A stretch of 64,000 nucleotides of DNA. Origin: Pseudomarimonas arenosa (lineage in GTDB: Bacteria > Pseudomonadota > Gammaproteobacteria > Xanthomonadales > Xanthomonadaceae). Of this stretch, positions 26,696 to 35,982 are shown piece after piece. The position numbers were made by a program, and so were the translations under genes. Below the pieces are notes generated by a model. It saw only the letters and a list, made by a program, of their open reading frames with translations. It was not told where the DNA came from and did no database searches. Numbering within the stretch: the first letter of the stretch is position 1; every line of letters begins with the position of its first letter. The stretch is from contig NZ_JACYTR010000001.1 of the NCBI RefSeq assembly GCF_014841215.1, positions 124,001 to 188,000 on the forward strand. Direction: 5' to 3'.

Positions 26696-27961
26696 ATGCG
26701 CGTCGATCAGGTCTACATCAAGCCCGAGCAGCTTTGTATCGGGCTTTATATTCATCTCGATCTGGGCTGGATGGATCATCCGTTCACCTTCAGCAGTTTC
26801 AAGATCAAGTCTGAAGAGCAGATCGCCACCATTCGCCAGCTTGGCCTGAGCAAGATCCGCTATGAGCCAGGCAAGAGCGATGGCCCACCATCCGCCGAGC
26901 AGCCAAAACCATCAGTTCAGTCGGCACCGGCGCCGCCGGCCATTGACGAAGCGGTGCTGGCGGAAAAGCGCGCCCGGGTCGAGCAACTCAATGCAATCAA
27001 GGCCGAGATCGAAGCCGTCGAAAAGAAGTTCCGCAAGGCCGCCGATACGCTGAAGAACATCTCGCGCAACCTGCACTCACGTCCACAGGAGACCATGCAG
27101 GAAGCCAATGAGCTGGTCAGCAGCATGGTCGAGAGCATGCTGGCGATCGGCGATGTAAAGATCCACGCGATGAGCCAGAAGCTGGGCGAGGACGTGTATT
27201 TCCACGCACTCAACGTAGCCGTTCTGTCGATGGTGCTGGCCAAGGCGGTGGACGCCGATGCTGACACCCTGCAGCAGATTGGCCTCGGCGCTCTGTTCCA
27301 TGACGTGGGCAAGAGCGAGCTGCCGACCACGGTGACGATGAAGACTCAGGCCTTGAATCGCGCCGAGCAATCGCTGCTGGAAACGCATTGCAAGCTGGGC
27401 GGAAAACTCGGCCTCAAGCTCGGCCTGCCGGAATCCGCCCTGCGCATCGTTCTGCTGCATCACGAATGCTGCGATGGCAGTGGCTACCCCACCCAGGCCA
27501 AGGGCGAGCAGCTACCGCAGGCGGTCAAGATCGTCGCCCTGGTGAATGCCTACGACAATCTCTGCAACCCGACCAACCCGGCCAATGCCCTGACGCCGGC
27601 CGAAGCGCTGTCGCAGATGTTCGCCGTGCAGCGCGCCAAGTTCGACCAAGGTCTGCTGAAGGCCTTCATCAAGTGCATGGGTGTCTATCCGCCAGGCTCA
27701 CTGGTGCAGCTCAGCAATGACATGATCGGCCTGGTGCTGTCGGTCAATGCCAATCACTCGCTGAAACCGAATGTGTTGGTGCACGATCCAGATATCCCCA
27801 AGGATCAGGCTGTGGTGATCAATCTGCAGGACAGCGATGACCTGAAAATCATCAAGAGCCTGCGCCCCAATGCCGTACCCGGCGAGACCCGCGACTACCT
27901 CAATCCGCGCAAGCGGGTGACCTACTATTTTGACCCGCAGACGGCCAAGCCGGGTGGATAG
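26696..27961 (+). CDS. HD-GYP cyclic-di-GMP phosphodiesterase with DUF3391
   Basis: The 421-residue cytoplasmic protein has an N-terminal DUF3391 region (VDQVYIKPEQLCIGLYIHLDLGWMDHPF), a proline-rich linker, a helical segment and an HD-GYP domain. The metal-binding blocks are intact: GALFHDVGKSELP (HD near residue 201), LLETHCKLG, and HHECCDGSGYPTQAKGEQLP with the HHExxDGSGYP motif near 255-265. It should hydrolyse cyclic di-GMP. This opposes the two diguanylate cyclases of the window, although nothing ties them directly. It starts with ATG about 110 bases after the divergent HExxH gene. Confidence 0.94.
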   Translation: MRVDQVYIKPEQLCIGLYIHLDLGWMDHPFTFSSFKIKSEEQIATIRQLGLSKIRYEPGKSDGPPSAEQPKPSVQSAPAPPAIDEAVLAEKRARVEQLNAIKAEIEAVEKKFRKAADTLKNISRNLHSRPQETMQEANELVSSMVESMLAIGDVKIHAMSQKLGEDVYFHALNVAVLSMVLAKAVDADADTLQQIGLGALFHDVGKSELPTTVTMKTQALNRAEQSLLETHCKLGGKLGLKLGLPESALRIVLLHHECCDGSGYPTQAKGEQLPQAVKIVALVNAYDNLCNPTNPANALTPAEALSQMFAVQRAKFDQGLLKAFIKCMGVYPPGSLVQLSNDMIGLVLSVNANHSLKPNVLVHDPDIPKDQAVVINLQDSDDLKIIKSLRPNAVPGETRDYLNPRKRVTYYFDPQTAKPGG

Positions 27962-28077
27962 GGTCACACCTTGTCGTTTGACACATATCACGGCCGAATC
28001 TCAACACATTGTTGCAACTTCAGTGAAGCGACAACTAGACTGCGCCCCCTGCATTGCCTTCGCCCGAGGATTTCGTC

Positions 28078-28905
28078 TTGTCGCCCAGCTCAATATGTCT
28101 TGCCGCTACTCTGCTTGCCTTTTCGTCGCCGCTGCTGGCCGGTTTTCAGCGCTGCGATGGCTGTGCGGCAGGCGCCATGGAGCAGGTCGCGCTGCGGGCT
28201 GGCGTGGGACGACACATCGTGGCTGACCTGTATCACGGTCAAGCAGCTGCTTTCGATGTCAGCTATGAAAGGGAGATCGCGTCATGGATAGCCATGCCGG
28301 TACCGCTTTCAGCCCAGACAAACCAGGCGGTCGCGGCATTGACGGCATTCCATCGGGAGACCGGCGGCGCGATGGGCAAGACGATTGAACTGCATGCGCA
28401 CGAATTAGGTTTGAACGGGCTGGGAGGCGCGGGCGCCTATGATGTGCTGGGCGATCGAAACCTTCGTGTGCGGATTGAAGACCGCCTGGGTAGCGGCATT
28501 CCGTTGCGGAACGTCCCCGGAGCTGTCGGCGCCCTATTCGAGACTGCCACCTTGACCTTCATGGCCTCGCAAGGCATTGCCAGCGGACCGTTTGTTGAGG
28601 TTGTTGTGACGTTCCAAAATGGAACACGGATGACATTTCGGGTGACCGTGGGGGAGGCAAGCGCAGACTATCTGGAGGGCAGCGCACGCAATGCCAATGG
28701 TGAGGGACTGCTGGAAGAGGCCAGCCCTGAGTACGCCGGCACCTACCATTTTCCCGCAGGCAACTCGCTGGATGACTTCATGCGGAGGGCCGCACAGTTC
28801 GGCATACCGGTCGTCGACGGCGGTACCACCGGAGGTGTGCCCATGGTCACCTGCTCCTTCAATGGCGCTCAGCTACATTGCACCATTCGGCGTAACACCA
28901 CCTGA
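28078..28905 (+). CDS. Secreted protein of unknown function
   Basis: I start it at the TTG at 28078, which has GAGGA eight bases upstream; a TTG at 28054 lacks such a site. The 275-residue product begins with a signal peptide (SICLAATLLAFSSPLLAG). It has a cysteine pair CDGC right after, and a second pair in MVTCSFNGAQLHCTIRR at the end. The middle contains MGKTIELHAHELGLNGLGGAGAYDVLG and a beta-rich part. I recognise no family. Base composition resembles the neighbours but is a little less GC-rich. It converges with the Rieske oxygenase gene (11-bp gap). Confidence 0.65.
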   Translation: MSPSSICLAATLLAFSSPLLAGFQRCDGCAAGAMEQVALRAGVGRHIVADLYHGQAAAFDVSYEREIASWIAMPVPLSAQTNQAVAALTAFHRETGGAMGKTIELHAHELGLNGLGGAGAYDVLGDRNLRVRIEDRLGSGIPLRNVPGAVGALFETATLTFMASQGIASGPFVEVVVTFQNGTRMTFRVTVGEASADYLEGSARNANGEGLLEEASPEYAGTYHFPAGNSLDDFMRRAAQFGIPVVDGGTTGGVPMVTCSFNGAQLHCTIRRNTT

Positions 28906-28916
28906 GCGCTCGGAAC

Positions 28917-30002
28917 TCACTGAGCCAACGCCTTATCGGTAGCCCCATCGAATGCCTGCCGCAACAACTGGTGGAAGTGCCATACGCCGCCCTCACGCCT
29001 GGGGCAGAGCCGGCCCGCTTGATACACACCGGAGGACAAACCCTTCTGCACCGCCTCGCAGATGCGGATATCCTCCTGCTGGATCAGATCGCTGAATTCC
29101 AGATCCTTGTCGGCGCGCGCCAAAGCCGCCGGGTCATCGGCATAGAAGAAGTCAAACTCAACCCGGCAGCGCTCGTTACCGAGCGGCAGCACGCGGTTGG
29201 TCTGCAGCCGTCCCGGCATGATGTTCAACATCACGTTCGGATAGACGAAGTAATACCAGGCATCGCCATCGCCATAGATACCGTCGTTGTTGCGCAACGG
29301 CGAATGCTGTAGCGAGTACCAGGGGAACAGCTCGGTGTCGTAGGCGCGGTAATCCAGCACCTTGCTCAGGCCGGGATGCACGTGCGGCAGGTGATAGCCC
29401 TCCAGAAAATTGTCGACATAGACCTTCCAGTGGCAATCGATGTCGTAGCTGACCCGTCGCTGGAACACGTAGTTAGAGAGATCAAGCGGCGCGATGCGCT
29501 CGATGATGCCGCCATACACCTCGCCAAGCGGCGGCACCTCGGCGTCCAGGGCGACCAACACCAGACCCTGCCACACATCGACGCGGATCGAATCGAGCCT
29601 GATTCCTGAGCGCTCAAAGTCCTCGGCCCCCTCCATCTCCGGCGCGCTGCGCAGATCGCCGTCCAGGGTGTAGGTCCAGCCGTGGTACTTGCAATGCAGC
29701 GCCTTGGCGCCCTTGCCGTGACACCAGGCCAGGGGCCCGGCGCGATGCTTGCACACGTTGTAGAAGGCGCGCAGACCACCGTCAGGATGACGCAGCACCA
29801 GGATCGGGCGTCCCGCCACGTCGTCGACCAGATGATCACCGGCCTGCTGCAGTTGGCTGACATGTCCGACCAGCTGCCAGCTGCGGGCGAACACCCGCTC
29901 GGCGTCGAGACGGCGGATATCGCGCCCCTGGTAGTACTGGACATCCAGCGCCGAGGCCCGGCTCAAGCCCGGCTGTGCGGAAAATCCTGGCTGTGCCGCC
30001 AT
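28917..30002 (-). CDS. Rieske non-haem iron oxygenase, alpha-subunit type
   Basis: The 361-residue protein has the full ring-hydroxylating oxygenase layout. The N-terminal Rieske domain carries ligands C84-K-H86 (NVCKHRAGPL) and C104-x2-H107 (LHCKYHGWTY). The catalytic domain has the iron site NFLEGYHLPHVHPG (two His) and a C-terminal Asp region. PNVMLNIMPGRLQTNRVLPL and FDFFYADDP are familiar from the choline/carnitine monooxygenase-like branch. It probably hydroxylates or demethylates a small substrate and needs a reductase not encoded nearby. No beta subunit is present. Confidence 0.9.
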   Translation of the reverse strand: MAAQPGFSAQPGLSRASALDVQYYQGRDIRRLDAERVFARSWQLVGHVSQLQQAGDHLVDDVAGRPILVLRHPDGGLRAFYNVCKHRAGPLAWCHGKGAKALHCKYHGWTYTLDGDLRSAPEMEGAEDFERSGIRLDSIRVDVWQGLVLVALDAEVPPLGEVYGGIIERIAPLDLSNYVFQRRVSYDIDCHWKVYVDNFLEGYHLPHVHPGLSKVLDYRAYDTELFPWYSLQHSPLRNNDGIYGDGDAWYYFVYPNVMLNIMPGRLQTNRVLPLGNERCRVEFDFFYADDPAALARADKDLEFSDLIQQEDIRICEAVQKGLSSGVYQAGRLCPRREGGVWHFHQLLRQAFDGATDKALAQ

Positions 30003-30495
30003 CCCCTGCCCCTTGGTGAACGCTGAACCAATGCGCAGAGTAGAGCCTGCGCGGCCTGTAGCTCAACAGTCAGCCGACCCGTGAAGCCACATCGGGCGCC
30101 GAGGAAGGATACCCGCAACGCCGACCCGCGTATCACCCAGCGATGCGCCTATCTGTGCTAGTTGCCACAGCGCAGCAATCAGCTAAGTCCGATTCTGATA
30201 CCTTTGCCCAGGCGGCCCGCCCGCAGCCATGGGCAACCCCATCCTGCTGCAACTCGTCGGGACGAGCTCAAGTCGCCCTGAATGGACCGTGGCCTGACTC
30301 AACCGGGCCAATTTGAACCGCATATTTCTGCGCAAGGCCGCAGGACGCTTTGCAGCGAAAGCGCAATGTGCGCGACCTCGCCCACTTCGCGGCGTTGCCT
30401 TGTGCAGCGCTCATGGCCTGCCGAGCTATCAACCCGGCGGGCCAGCCCGGCTTCCTGCACGACATTATCCATCCGACACACGGACATCAGACAGC
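30003..30495. other. Intergenic region between divergent genes
   Basis: This 490-base stretch separates the divergent Rieske oxygenase and YD-repeat genes. Open frames exist on both strands because of the high GC content, but none has a recognisable domain, signal peptide or ribosome-binding site. It presumably holds both promoters. I see no RNA gene or repeat. Confidence 0.5.
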
Positions 30496-31635
30496 ATGAA
30501 CATGCGCATCTCACTGCTTTGCATCGCGTTAGGCTTGACCGGCCACTCCGGACTAGCCCAGGCGGAAACGGTCGAACTGTATCGTCACCTGGTCTTTCGC
30601 GAGTCGCCGTATGCGCCGATTCGGGGCATACATCCGCTCACCAAACATGCCGCCCAGCAAGCCGCGCACTATCGCTTCGTCTACGACGACCAGGGCCGAC
30701 TGACCGAAGTCTCCCATCGCCTCGGTGATCGAATCATCGGCCATAACGGCAACTGGGACAATTTCATCTGGTTCGCGCCCAAGGTACGCATCGAGTACAG
30801 CGCTAACCAGGAAATCCATCACTACTACAGTATCGACGACACCCCGGCAGCGGCCCACGGCAAGGTGCTGAAAGCGGCGTATCAGCTGGGGGCCGGCGGC
30901 CAACGCACTGCCCTGCAATTCTTCGATGCCGAAGGCCAACCAGTAGAAAGCGAGTGGGGTATCCAACGGTATCAGTGGCAATCCGACTCCCAGGGCCGAA
31001 TCATCGAACAGCGATTCAACCTCGCCAATGAGCAGGTACGCATTCGCCCGGAGTTCGAGTTTTTCGAAGTTCGCCTGACCTACGACCGCGACGGCTTGCT
31101 GAGCTTCATGCACCACTATGGCAAGGACGGCCAGCCGACCAACAACAGCAGCGGCGCCGGCATCGATCGCATCGTCTACGACCTCAACGGCAACTTTGTG
31201 CGCTGGCAGGTGTACGACAAGGACGGCAACGCCGTGGAAGGCAATGAGCCGATGGTGCATCAGGGCGAAGACCTGTATGACGGACTGGGCAACAAGATCG
31301 GCCTGCGTGGATTCGATCGCCATGGCAAACGCATCGCGTTTTCCGATGGCAGCTACGAGATCCGCACAGTCTATGACCGCTTCGGCAATCAATCGGAGTT
31401 CAGGATTCTGGCGGAGGATGGCAGTCTGGCCGGGCATCTGCGCCACGAGTACAGCGCCGACGGCCTGCAGCGCCAGTGGATCAAGTCGTTTGACCAGGAA
31501 GGCAGGCTCAGCCCCAGCCCGGCTCTGGGTGGCGCCGCCGCGCTGCAGTTCGTCTACGAGTCGGGCGCCCGCACTCCAAGCGGACGCAGGCTGCTGAACG
31601 CCGAACTCGGCCCGTTCAACTCCGGCGAGGGCTAG
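30496..31635 (+). CDS. Secreted YD/RHS-like repeat protein
   Basis: With the ATG at 30496 the product has 379 residues and a signal peptide (MRISLLCIALGLTGHSGLAQA). The rest is a series of short beta-hairpin units built around a Y/F-D-x-x-G-R/N/L pattern. Examples are FVYDDQGRLTEV, QSDSQGRIIEQRF, TYDRDGLLSFM, VYDLNGNFVRWQVYDKDGN, VYDRFGNQSEF and EYSADGLQRQW. This resembles the YD repeats of RHS proteins but without the RHS core or toxin end. A periplasmic or surface beta-structure is likely. An in-frame extension to 30313 lacks conservation signals. Confidence 0.75.
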   Translation: MNMRISLLCIALGLTGHSGLAQAETVELYRHLVFRESPYAPIRGIHPLTKHAAQQAAHYRFVYDDQGRLTEVSHRLGDRIIGHNGNWDNFIWFAPKVRIEYSANQEIHHYYSIDDTPAAAHGKVLKAAYQLGAGGQRTALQFFDAEGQPVESEWGIQRYQWQSDSQGRIIEQRFNLANEQVRIRPEFEFFEVRLTYDRDGLLSFMHHYGKDGQPTNNSSGAGIDRIVYDLNGNFVRWQVYDKDGNAVEGNEPMVHQGEDLYDGLGNKIGLRGFDRHGKRIAFSDGSYEIRTVYDRFGNQSEFRILAEDGSLAGHLRHEYSADGLQRQWIKSFDQEGRLSPSPALGGAAALQFVYESGARTPSGRRLLNAELGPFNSGEG

Positions 31636-31744
31636 CCTGCAACTGAGGCTCAGCTGGCAGCGCGCGCCTTGGTGCCTCCGGCCAGATTGCATCACGGCGC
31701 CTGCCCGGCCCGGGGCCACGGGGACAATTTCACCGTGATGAATT

Positions 31745-31821
31745 TGGCGCGCCGGGAGGGACTCGAACCCCCGACCACCAGGTTCGAAGCCTGGTGCTCT
31801 ATCCAACTGAGCTACCGGCGC
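31745..31821 (-). tRNA. tRNA-Arg (anticodon TCG)
   Basis: The reverse complement folds as a 77-nt tRNA. It has acceptor GCGCCGG/CCGGCGC, D-arm GCTC-AGTTGGATA-GAGC, anticodon stem CCAGG/CCTGG with loop CTTCGAA (anticodon TCG), T-loop TTCGAGT and an encoded CCA. A promoter with optimal spacing lies just upstream. The 5'-truncated adhesin fragment begins on the other side of the tRNA 5' end. Confidence 0.97.
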
Positions 31822-31835
31822 GGTGCTCGGCGGCG

Positions 31836-31864
31836 ATTGTAGCCGGCCGCGGGGGATTCGTCAG
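31836..31864 (-). promoter_or_regulatory. Predicted promoter of tRNA-Arg
   Basis: On the minus strand, CTGACG (-35) and TACAAT (-10) are separated by 17 nt. The -10 ends 14 nt before the tRNA 5' end. The elements lie between the tRNA and the adhesin fragment, so the truncation left the tRNA promoter intact. Confidence 0.7.
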
Positions 31865-31952
31865 CGTGAGCGTTGGCCGCCGCCCAGTATCGACCGCCAT
31901 TGCGGACCACATCCGGCCGCTCGACGGCTGCACGAGAAGTAAAAAAGGTCAC

Positions 31953-32729
31953 ATCACGGTGACGGCGGTCAATGACGCCCCCAGCGCCGGCTATGCACCG
32001 AATGAAGTCTGGCCCGCGGGCGAGGCGGGAGCCAAGACTTCGGCCGGGTTTGTGATCTCCAGCTCAGCCGGCCCCGGCAACGAGAACGCGCAAACGGTGA
32101 GCATTGATCTCACCGTGGACAGTGATCCGAGTGGCCTGTTAAGCGGCGTGTCGATCGATGCCGGCGGCTTGCTGAGTTACACCCTGAGTGGCAACAGCGG
32201 CGCCGCCCGCCTGAGGCTACAGGCCACCGATGACGGCGGCACAGCCAACGGCGGCATCGACCGCGGAGAGGTGGTTACTCGCCGCATCATCGTCGGCGAC
32301 GGCGTGGACATCAGCTTGTCGATCCGCCGCGGTCAGCCGGCGGGCAGGCTGGGCGAGGCTCTGACCCAGGGCAGCACCCTGGCCGACTACACCATCGAGG
32401 CGCGCAACAACAGCGCCCAGGACGCCAACGGCCTGCGCCTGGTGGTGGCGCCGATCATCGGGCTCACCAATGTGTTGTGGACTTGCACCATCACCGCCTG
32501 CACCCCGCCCAATGGCAGTGGCAGCATCGACACCACCGCCGACCTGCAGACCGGCGGCGTGCTGCTGATCGGCCTCAGCGGCACGGTCGACAGCAATCAG
32601 CCGTTTGTCGAGATCACCGCGCAGGCAACCCTGCCCCAGGGCACGACCGTGCTGCTCACCGATGATGATCGTCGCGTGCTGATCGAGTCGACTGGGTGGA
32701 ACGGGGTGTTCAAAAACGGACTGGAGTGA
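31953..32729 (+). pseudogene. C-terminal remnant of a large cadherin/DUF11-type repeat protein
   Basis: The frame is open from inside the tRNA-Arg gene, but recognisable sequence starts at 31953 with ITVTAVNDAPSAGYAP, the typical join between cadherin-like/VCBS-type repeats of giant adhesins. A beta domain (SIDLTVDSDPSGLLSGVSIDAGG ... RLQATDDGGTANGG) and a DUF11-like domain (LADYTIEARNNSAQDANGL ... VLWTCTITACTPPNGSGSID) follow. The product ends VFKNGLE. No ATG, ribosome-binding site or signal peptide lies at its start, so the 5' portion of a much longer gene has been lost. It may be untranslated. The DUF11-like end resembles that of the 58003-61740 protein. Confidence 0.75.
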
Positions 32730-33009
32730 TCAGGGCTATCTGCGGTGTGCGATGCGCCGCGGCTTGGCGACAAAGCCAACGCTGAGGCTCTGCTCCTGGC
32801 GGGCTCAACACGCAACGCGGAAGTTGCCGTCGCTCCGCCACCCCGGAACCGATGCCGTAACCCATCGATTCGCCGACGCCGCCTTGCTCCCCTTTCCCGC
32901 CAGGGGAGAGGGGGCATTGAATCGCTTCGGTTCAAGATCTCTGCGGCTTCGCGGAGCGAGACTCGCTGCTACCCAGACCTCGCTTGGCGAGGCGCCTGGC
33001 CAGACGGTC

Positions 33010-35448
33010 TCAGCGCCCGCAGTTTGACCGTGCCGCGGCGGAGACGATGTCGCCCTTGAGGCTTTCACTGATCAAGCCTGCCTGCACGAACTGGCGTGCC
33101 TCTTGCGCAACGCAGGATTGATAGCGCCCATGATTGCGCCATGCCTCAGTTGTGCCTCGCGGCCCAGCACACGGGCAAAGCTCAGCAATCGAGCATCCAT
33201 CGGCATTGGCGATAACGTTGGGTTCAGTTGTTGGACAGCCATCAACCACATTGCCTATGCCGTCGCCATCCAGATCCGGGTCGCAAGCATCGCCGATGCC
33301 GTCGTGATCGAAGTCGAGCTGGCTTGGATTGGCGATCGATGGGCAGTTGTCGACTACGCTGTCGACGCCATCGCCATCGCTGTCCAGATCGCAGGCATCG
33401 CCCAAGCCATCGCCGTCGATATCGGTCTGCGCGGGATTGTGGACCAGGGGGCAGTTGTCGACGGCGTCGGCGATACCGTCAGCGTCATCATCCTCGTCGC
33501 AAAGGTCGCCGAGGCCGTCGAGGTCGGCGTCATCCTGCGCGGCATTAGGCTGCAGTGGACAGTTGTCGACCACGTCATCCACGCCATCGCCGTCGCGGTC
33601 GGCGTCACAGGCATCGCCAATGCCGTCGCCATCGACATCGCTTTGGTCGGGATTCGCCGTGGCCGGGCAATTGTCGGCCGGATCATCCAGGCCATCGCCG
33701 TCAGCATCGATCACTCGCGGCCGCAACACCACTGCACGTATGCCGAGGTTGGTGATACCCGCCTCGCCCACGAACAGGCCCTGATCATTCAGATCGAAGA
33801 TGCGCAATTGCGTCATCAGCGGCAGCAGCGGATCGCTGGGCTCGATCAGCTCTCGAATGATCCTAGCGCCGCGGGTTGGCGTCCACAGGTTGTCGACTGA
33901 CCGGGTCTGCCCGTTGCTGTTTTGCCACTGGGCGATCAGCACACGCATGCCATCGGTGATACGGAAGGCGCCGGCGCCGGGCGTATTCGGCATCACAGGC
34001 AGTTGCATCAGCTGCCCGTCGCGCCACAGCACCGGTTGAAAGCCTTGCGCATCGTAGCCGCGCCCTGCTACCCAACCGCTGAGGTTGATGCTCGATCCTT
34101 CGCTGTAGTCGAGCCCACCGGGCAAGTCACCGATCGACTGGATGCCCGCTGGCGCCGACCAGACAAAGCCATGAAGACGACCGGCGACCGGTTCGTAGCG
34201 CGCGGAACCGGTGACCACTGCTGCATTGTTGATCGCGTTGGGGCGAACATAGGGGTGTTGAGGGAACGGCTCGATAAGTTGAACGACGCCGTCACTGCGG
34301 CGGAGGAAGCCGCGCGCGTCCCAATCCGTGCCGGAATACCCAACAATGTCGCCATTGTCGTTGATGGCAGTCAGCACGGTCGGCTGCAGTCCGGCGATGC
34401 CGTCCACCATGGCAATCGGTGCCGGCGGCGCCCACAGAAAGGGCAGATTGGAACCATCCAGCATTCGACAGCTACCAATAACTGCGCGCTGCAGATTGAT
34501 CGCCCTGCCTTCGCAGGCTGCCGCGCCCGGCAGCAGCGGAATATCGCTGCGCACGCCATCGTGGTGCAGCACCCAGCCCTGACGCCCGCTGCTCGACACC
34601 GAGACGCCGAGTACATCGCCTGCGGCGTTCAGCCTCAGTGCGGCGTGACTGTGACTAGGAGCCGGTGCGCCACCCAGGTCGACAATTTCGTAGAGCGGCT
34701 GCGTGCTTTCGCCGAGGTAGTAGGCTTCGACCTGTTCAGAGGACAGGCCGCAGTCCAGCAATTCGACCTCATCCAGGACGCCACGCATCGAGTTGCCTAA
34801 CCACAGATCCGCATCGGGAGTGATCCCAGCCAGCGTCACCAGACTGGGCCAAGCGTCCGGATTGTCTGGCTGACCATCGACATAGGCTCGTAGCCGCTCA
34901 GCTTCTCGATCCACCACCAGAATGATCTGATGCCAATGCCCGTCACCGAGGTCGTGCTGGCCTCGCAGGGCAACGCTGCCACCCTGCCCATCCTGGACTA
35001 CATAGAAGCCAGAAGGACTATCGGCATTGCCATCGCTGGGCGTAGGATCCTGGGCCGAGATGCTCCAGCGTTTGCGCAAGGCTGGGTCGGCATGGAATTG
35101 ATGGCGGATGATGAAGTTCTGAATGCTGGGGCTGGTATCGACAATGCGCGCCCACAGCACGACGCTGAATGAGCCCGCCTCGGGGTTCAACGCCGCACTG
35201 CTCGGCACCACCACCTGGCTGCTACCGTCGAACTTGAAGCCCAGTCCGGCGATGCCAGCTTCAAACTGAGTGTTTCCCAACAGGCCGTGGTGAACGCCAA
35301 GCGCATCACTGGCATCGCCATCGGCGCTCCAGCGGCTTAACAAGGCGTCTTCTGGGGAGGCCGGACACGGCTGACCAAGCGCCGGCAGTGACAGCATCGA
35401 CGCCAGCATGCCGGCCAAGAATACGGGGGTTCGATTGATCATTCGCAT
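33010..35448 (-). CDS. Secreted LamG / HAF-repeat / thrombospondin type-3 repeat protein
   Basis: From the ATG at 35448 the product has 811 residues with a signal peptide (TPVFLAGMLASMLSLPALG). A LamG-like concanavalin domain comes first (SRWSADGDASDALGVHHG ... GVLDEVELLDCGLS, about 30-250). HAF-type beta repeats follow (GDVLGVSVSSSGRQGWVLH, NDNGDIVGYSGTDWDARGFL, NNAAVVTGSARYEP). Next come about five thrombospondin type-3 calcium repeats of the form DxDGDGxxDxxDNCP (e.g. VDGDGIGDACDADRDGDGVD). The protein ends in a cysteine-bearing domain (CPCAGPRG ... YQSCVAQEARQF ... SNCGR). It is an exported calcium-binding surface protein. An open frame to 35640 precedes the signal peptide and is not supported. 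Confidence 0.85.
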   Translation of the reverse strand: MRMINRTPVFLAGMLASMLSLPALGQPCPASPEDALLSRWSADGDASDALGVHHGLLGNTQFEAGIAGLGFKFDGSSQVVVPSSAALNPEAGSFSVVLWARIVDTSPSIQNFIIRHQFHADPALRKRWSISAQDPTPSDGNADSPSGFYVVQDGQGGSVALRGQHDLGDGHWHQIILVVDREAERLRAYVDGQPDNPDAWPSLVTLAGITPDADLWLGNSMRGVLDEVELLDCGLSSEQVEAYYLGESTQPLYEIVDLGGAPAPSHSHAALRLNAAGDVLGVSVSSSGRQGWVLHHDGVRSDIPLLPGAAACEGRAINLQRAVIGSCRMLDGSNLPFLWAPPAPIAMVDGIAGLQPTVLTAINDNGDIVGYSGTDWDARGFLRRSDGVVQLIEPFPQHPYVRPNAINNAAVVTGSARYEPVAGRLHGFVWSAPAGIQSIGDLPGGLDYSEGSSINLSGWVAGRGYDAQGFQPVLWRDGQLMQLPVMPNTPGAGAFRITDGMRVLIAQWQNSNGQTRSVDNLWTPTRGARIIRELIEPSDPLLPLMTQLRIFDLNDQGLFVGEAGITNLGIRAVVLRPRVIDADGDGLDDPADNCPATANPDQSDVDGDGIGDACDADRDGDGVDDVVDNCPLQPNAAQDDADLDGLGDLCDEDDDADGIADAVDNCPLVHNPAQTDIDGDGLGDACDLDSDGDGVDSVVDNCPSIANPSQLDFDHDGIGDACDPDLDGDGIGNVVDGCPTTEPNVIANADGCSIAELCPCAGPRGTTEAWRNHGRYQSCVAQEARQFVQAGLISESLKGDIVSAAARSNCGR

Positions 35449-35982
35449 CTGGCGCCAGCAAGTAGCGCCACTCGCGCCGCTCCCGGGCGGCGCACATGCA
35501 GACATCGCCGGATCGTAGTCAGCAGATTGGCCCCAAACCGAAAGATCTTTTGCTGCTGACTCGAATGTGTCAGCTTGGTGAGGGTTGGCGCAAGGTGAAT
35601 AGTTCACTCTTGGTCGAATGGCCATCATTGAACCGGCCAATTGATGTTTCAGTCGGCTGGTTCAAGCAAGCAATCCATGGATGAACTGCTCGCGCCCAGC
35701 GACGCGTCGCGACGAAGCGCCCGCGCATACGAGCATGCCTGCCGTGAGCCGGTCAAACGGTACCGGACGCGCGGGACTTTATCTTGAACGGGATGTTCAA
35801 ACTTCAAGTTGCCGCAGCAATAGCAGGCTGCTGAGACTGGGGCCGGTGCGGCCTTGACCATGGTCCACGCAGTTGGTGATGCCAGCCGCGCGGCTCAGTC
35901 AGCTACAGGTTCGGCATTGGGCAGTGCAACTCTTCGATCTCGGCGCGCGTATGCTCCGTGTGTCCTGACGATGGAGTGTTCT
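35449..35982. other. Intergenic region upstream of two divergent secreted-protein genes
   Basis: This 534-base stretch has no supported gene. It contains one arm of the CAGGCTGCTGA repeat followed by gactgg (35824-35840). Presumably it also holds promoters for the LamG protein (minus) and the globin-like lipoprotein (plus). Short frames on the minus strand (around 35649-35861) have no domain or start signal. Confidence 0.5.

Noticed and set aside
31794-31952. ATG at 31794 as a real start of the adhesin-like fragment
   Set aside because: It lies in the tRNA-Arg gene on the other strand, has no ribosome-binding site, and the first 53 residues show no signal peptide or conservation.
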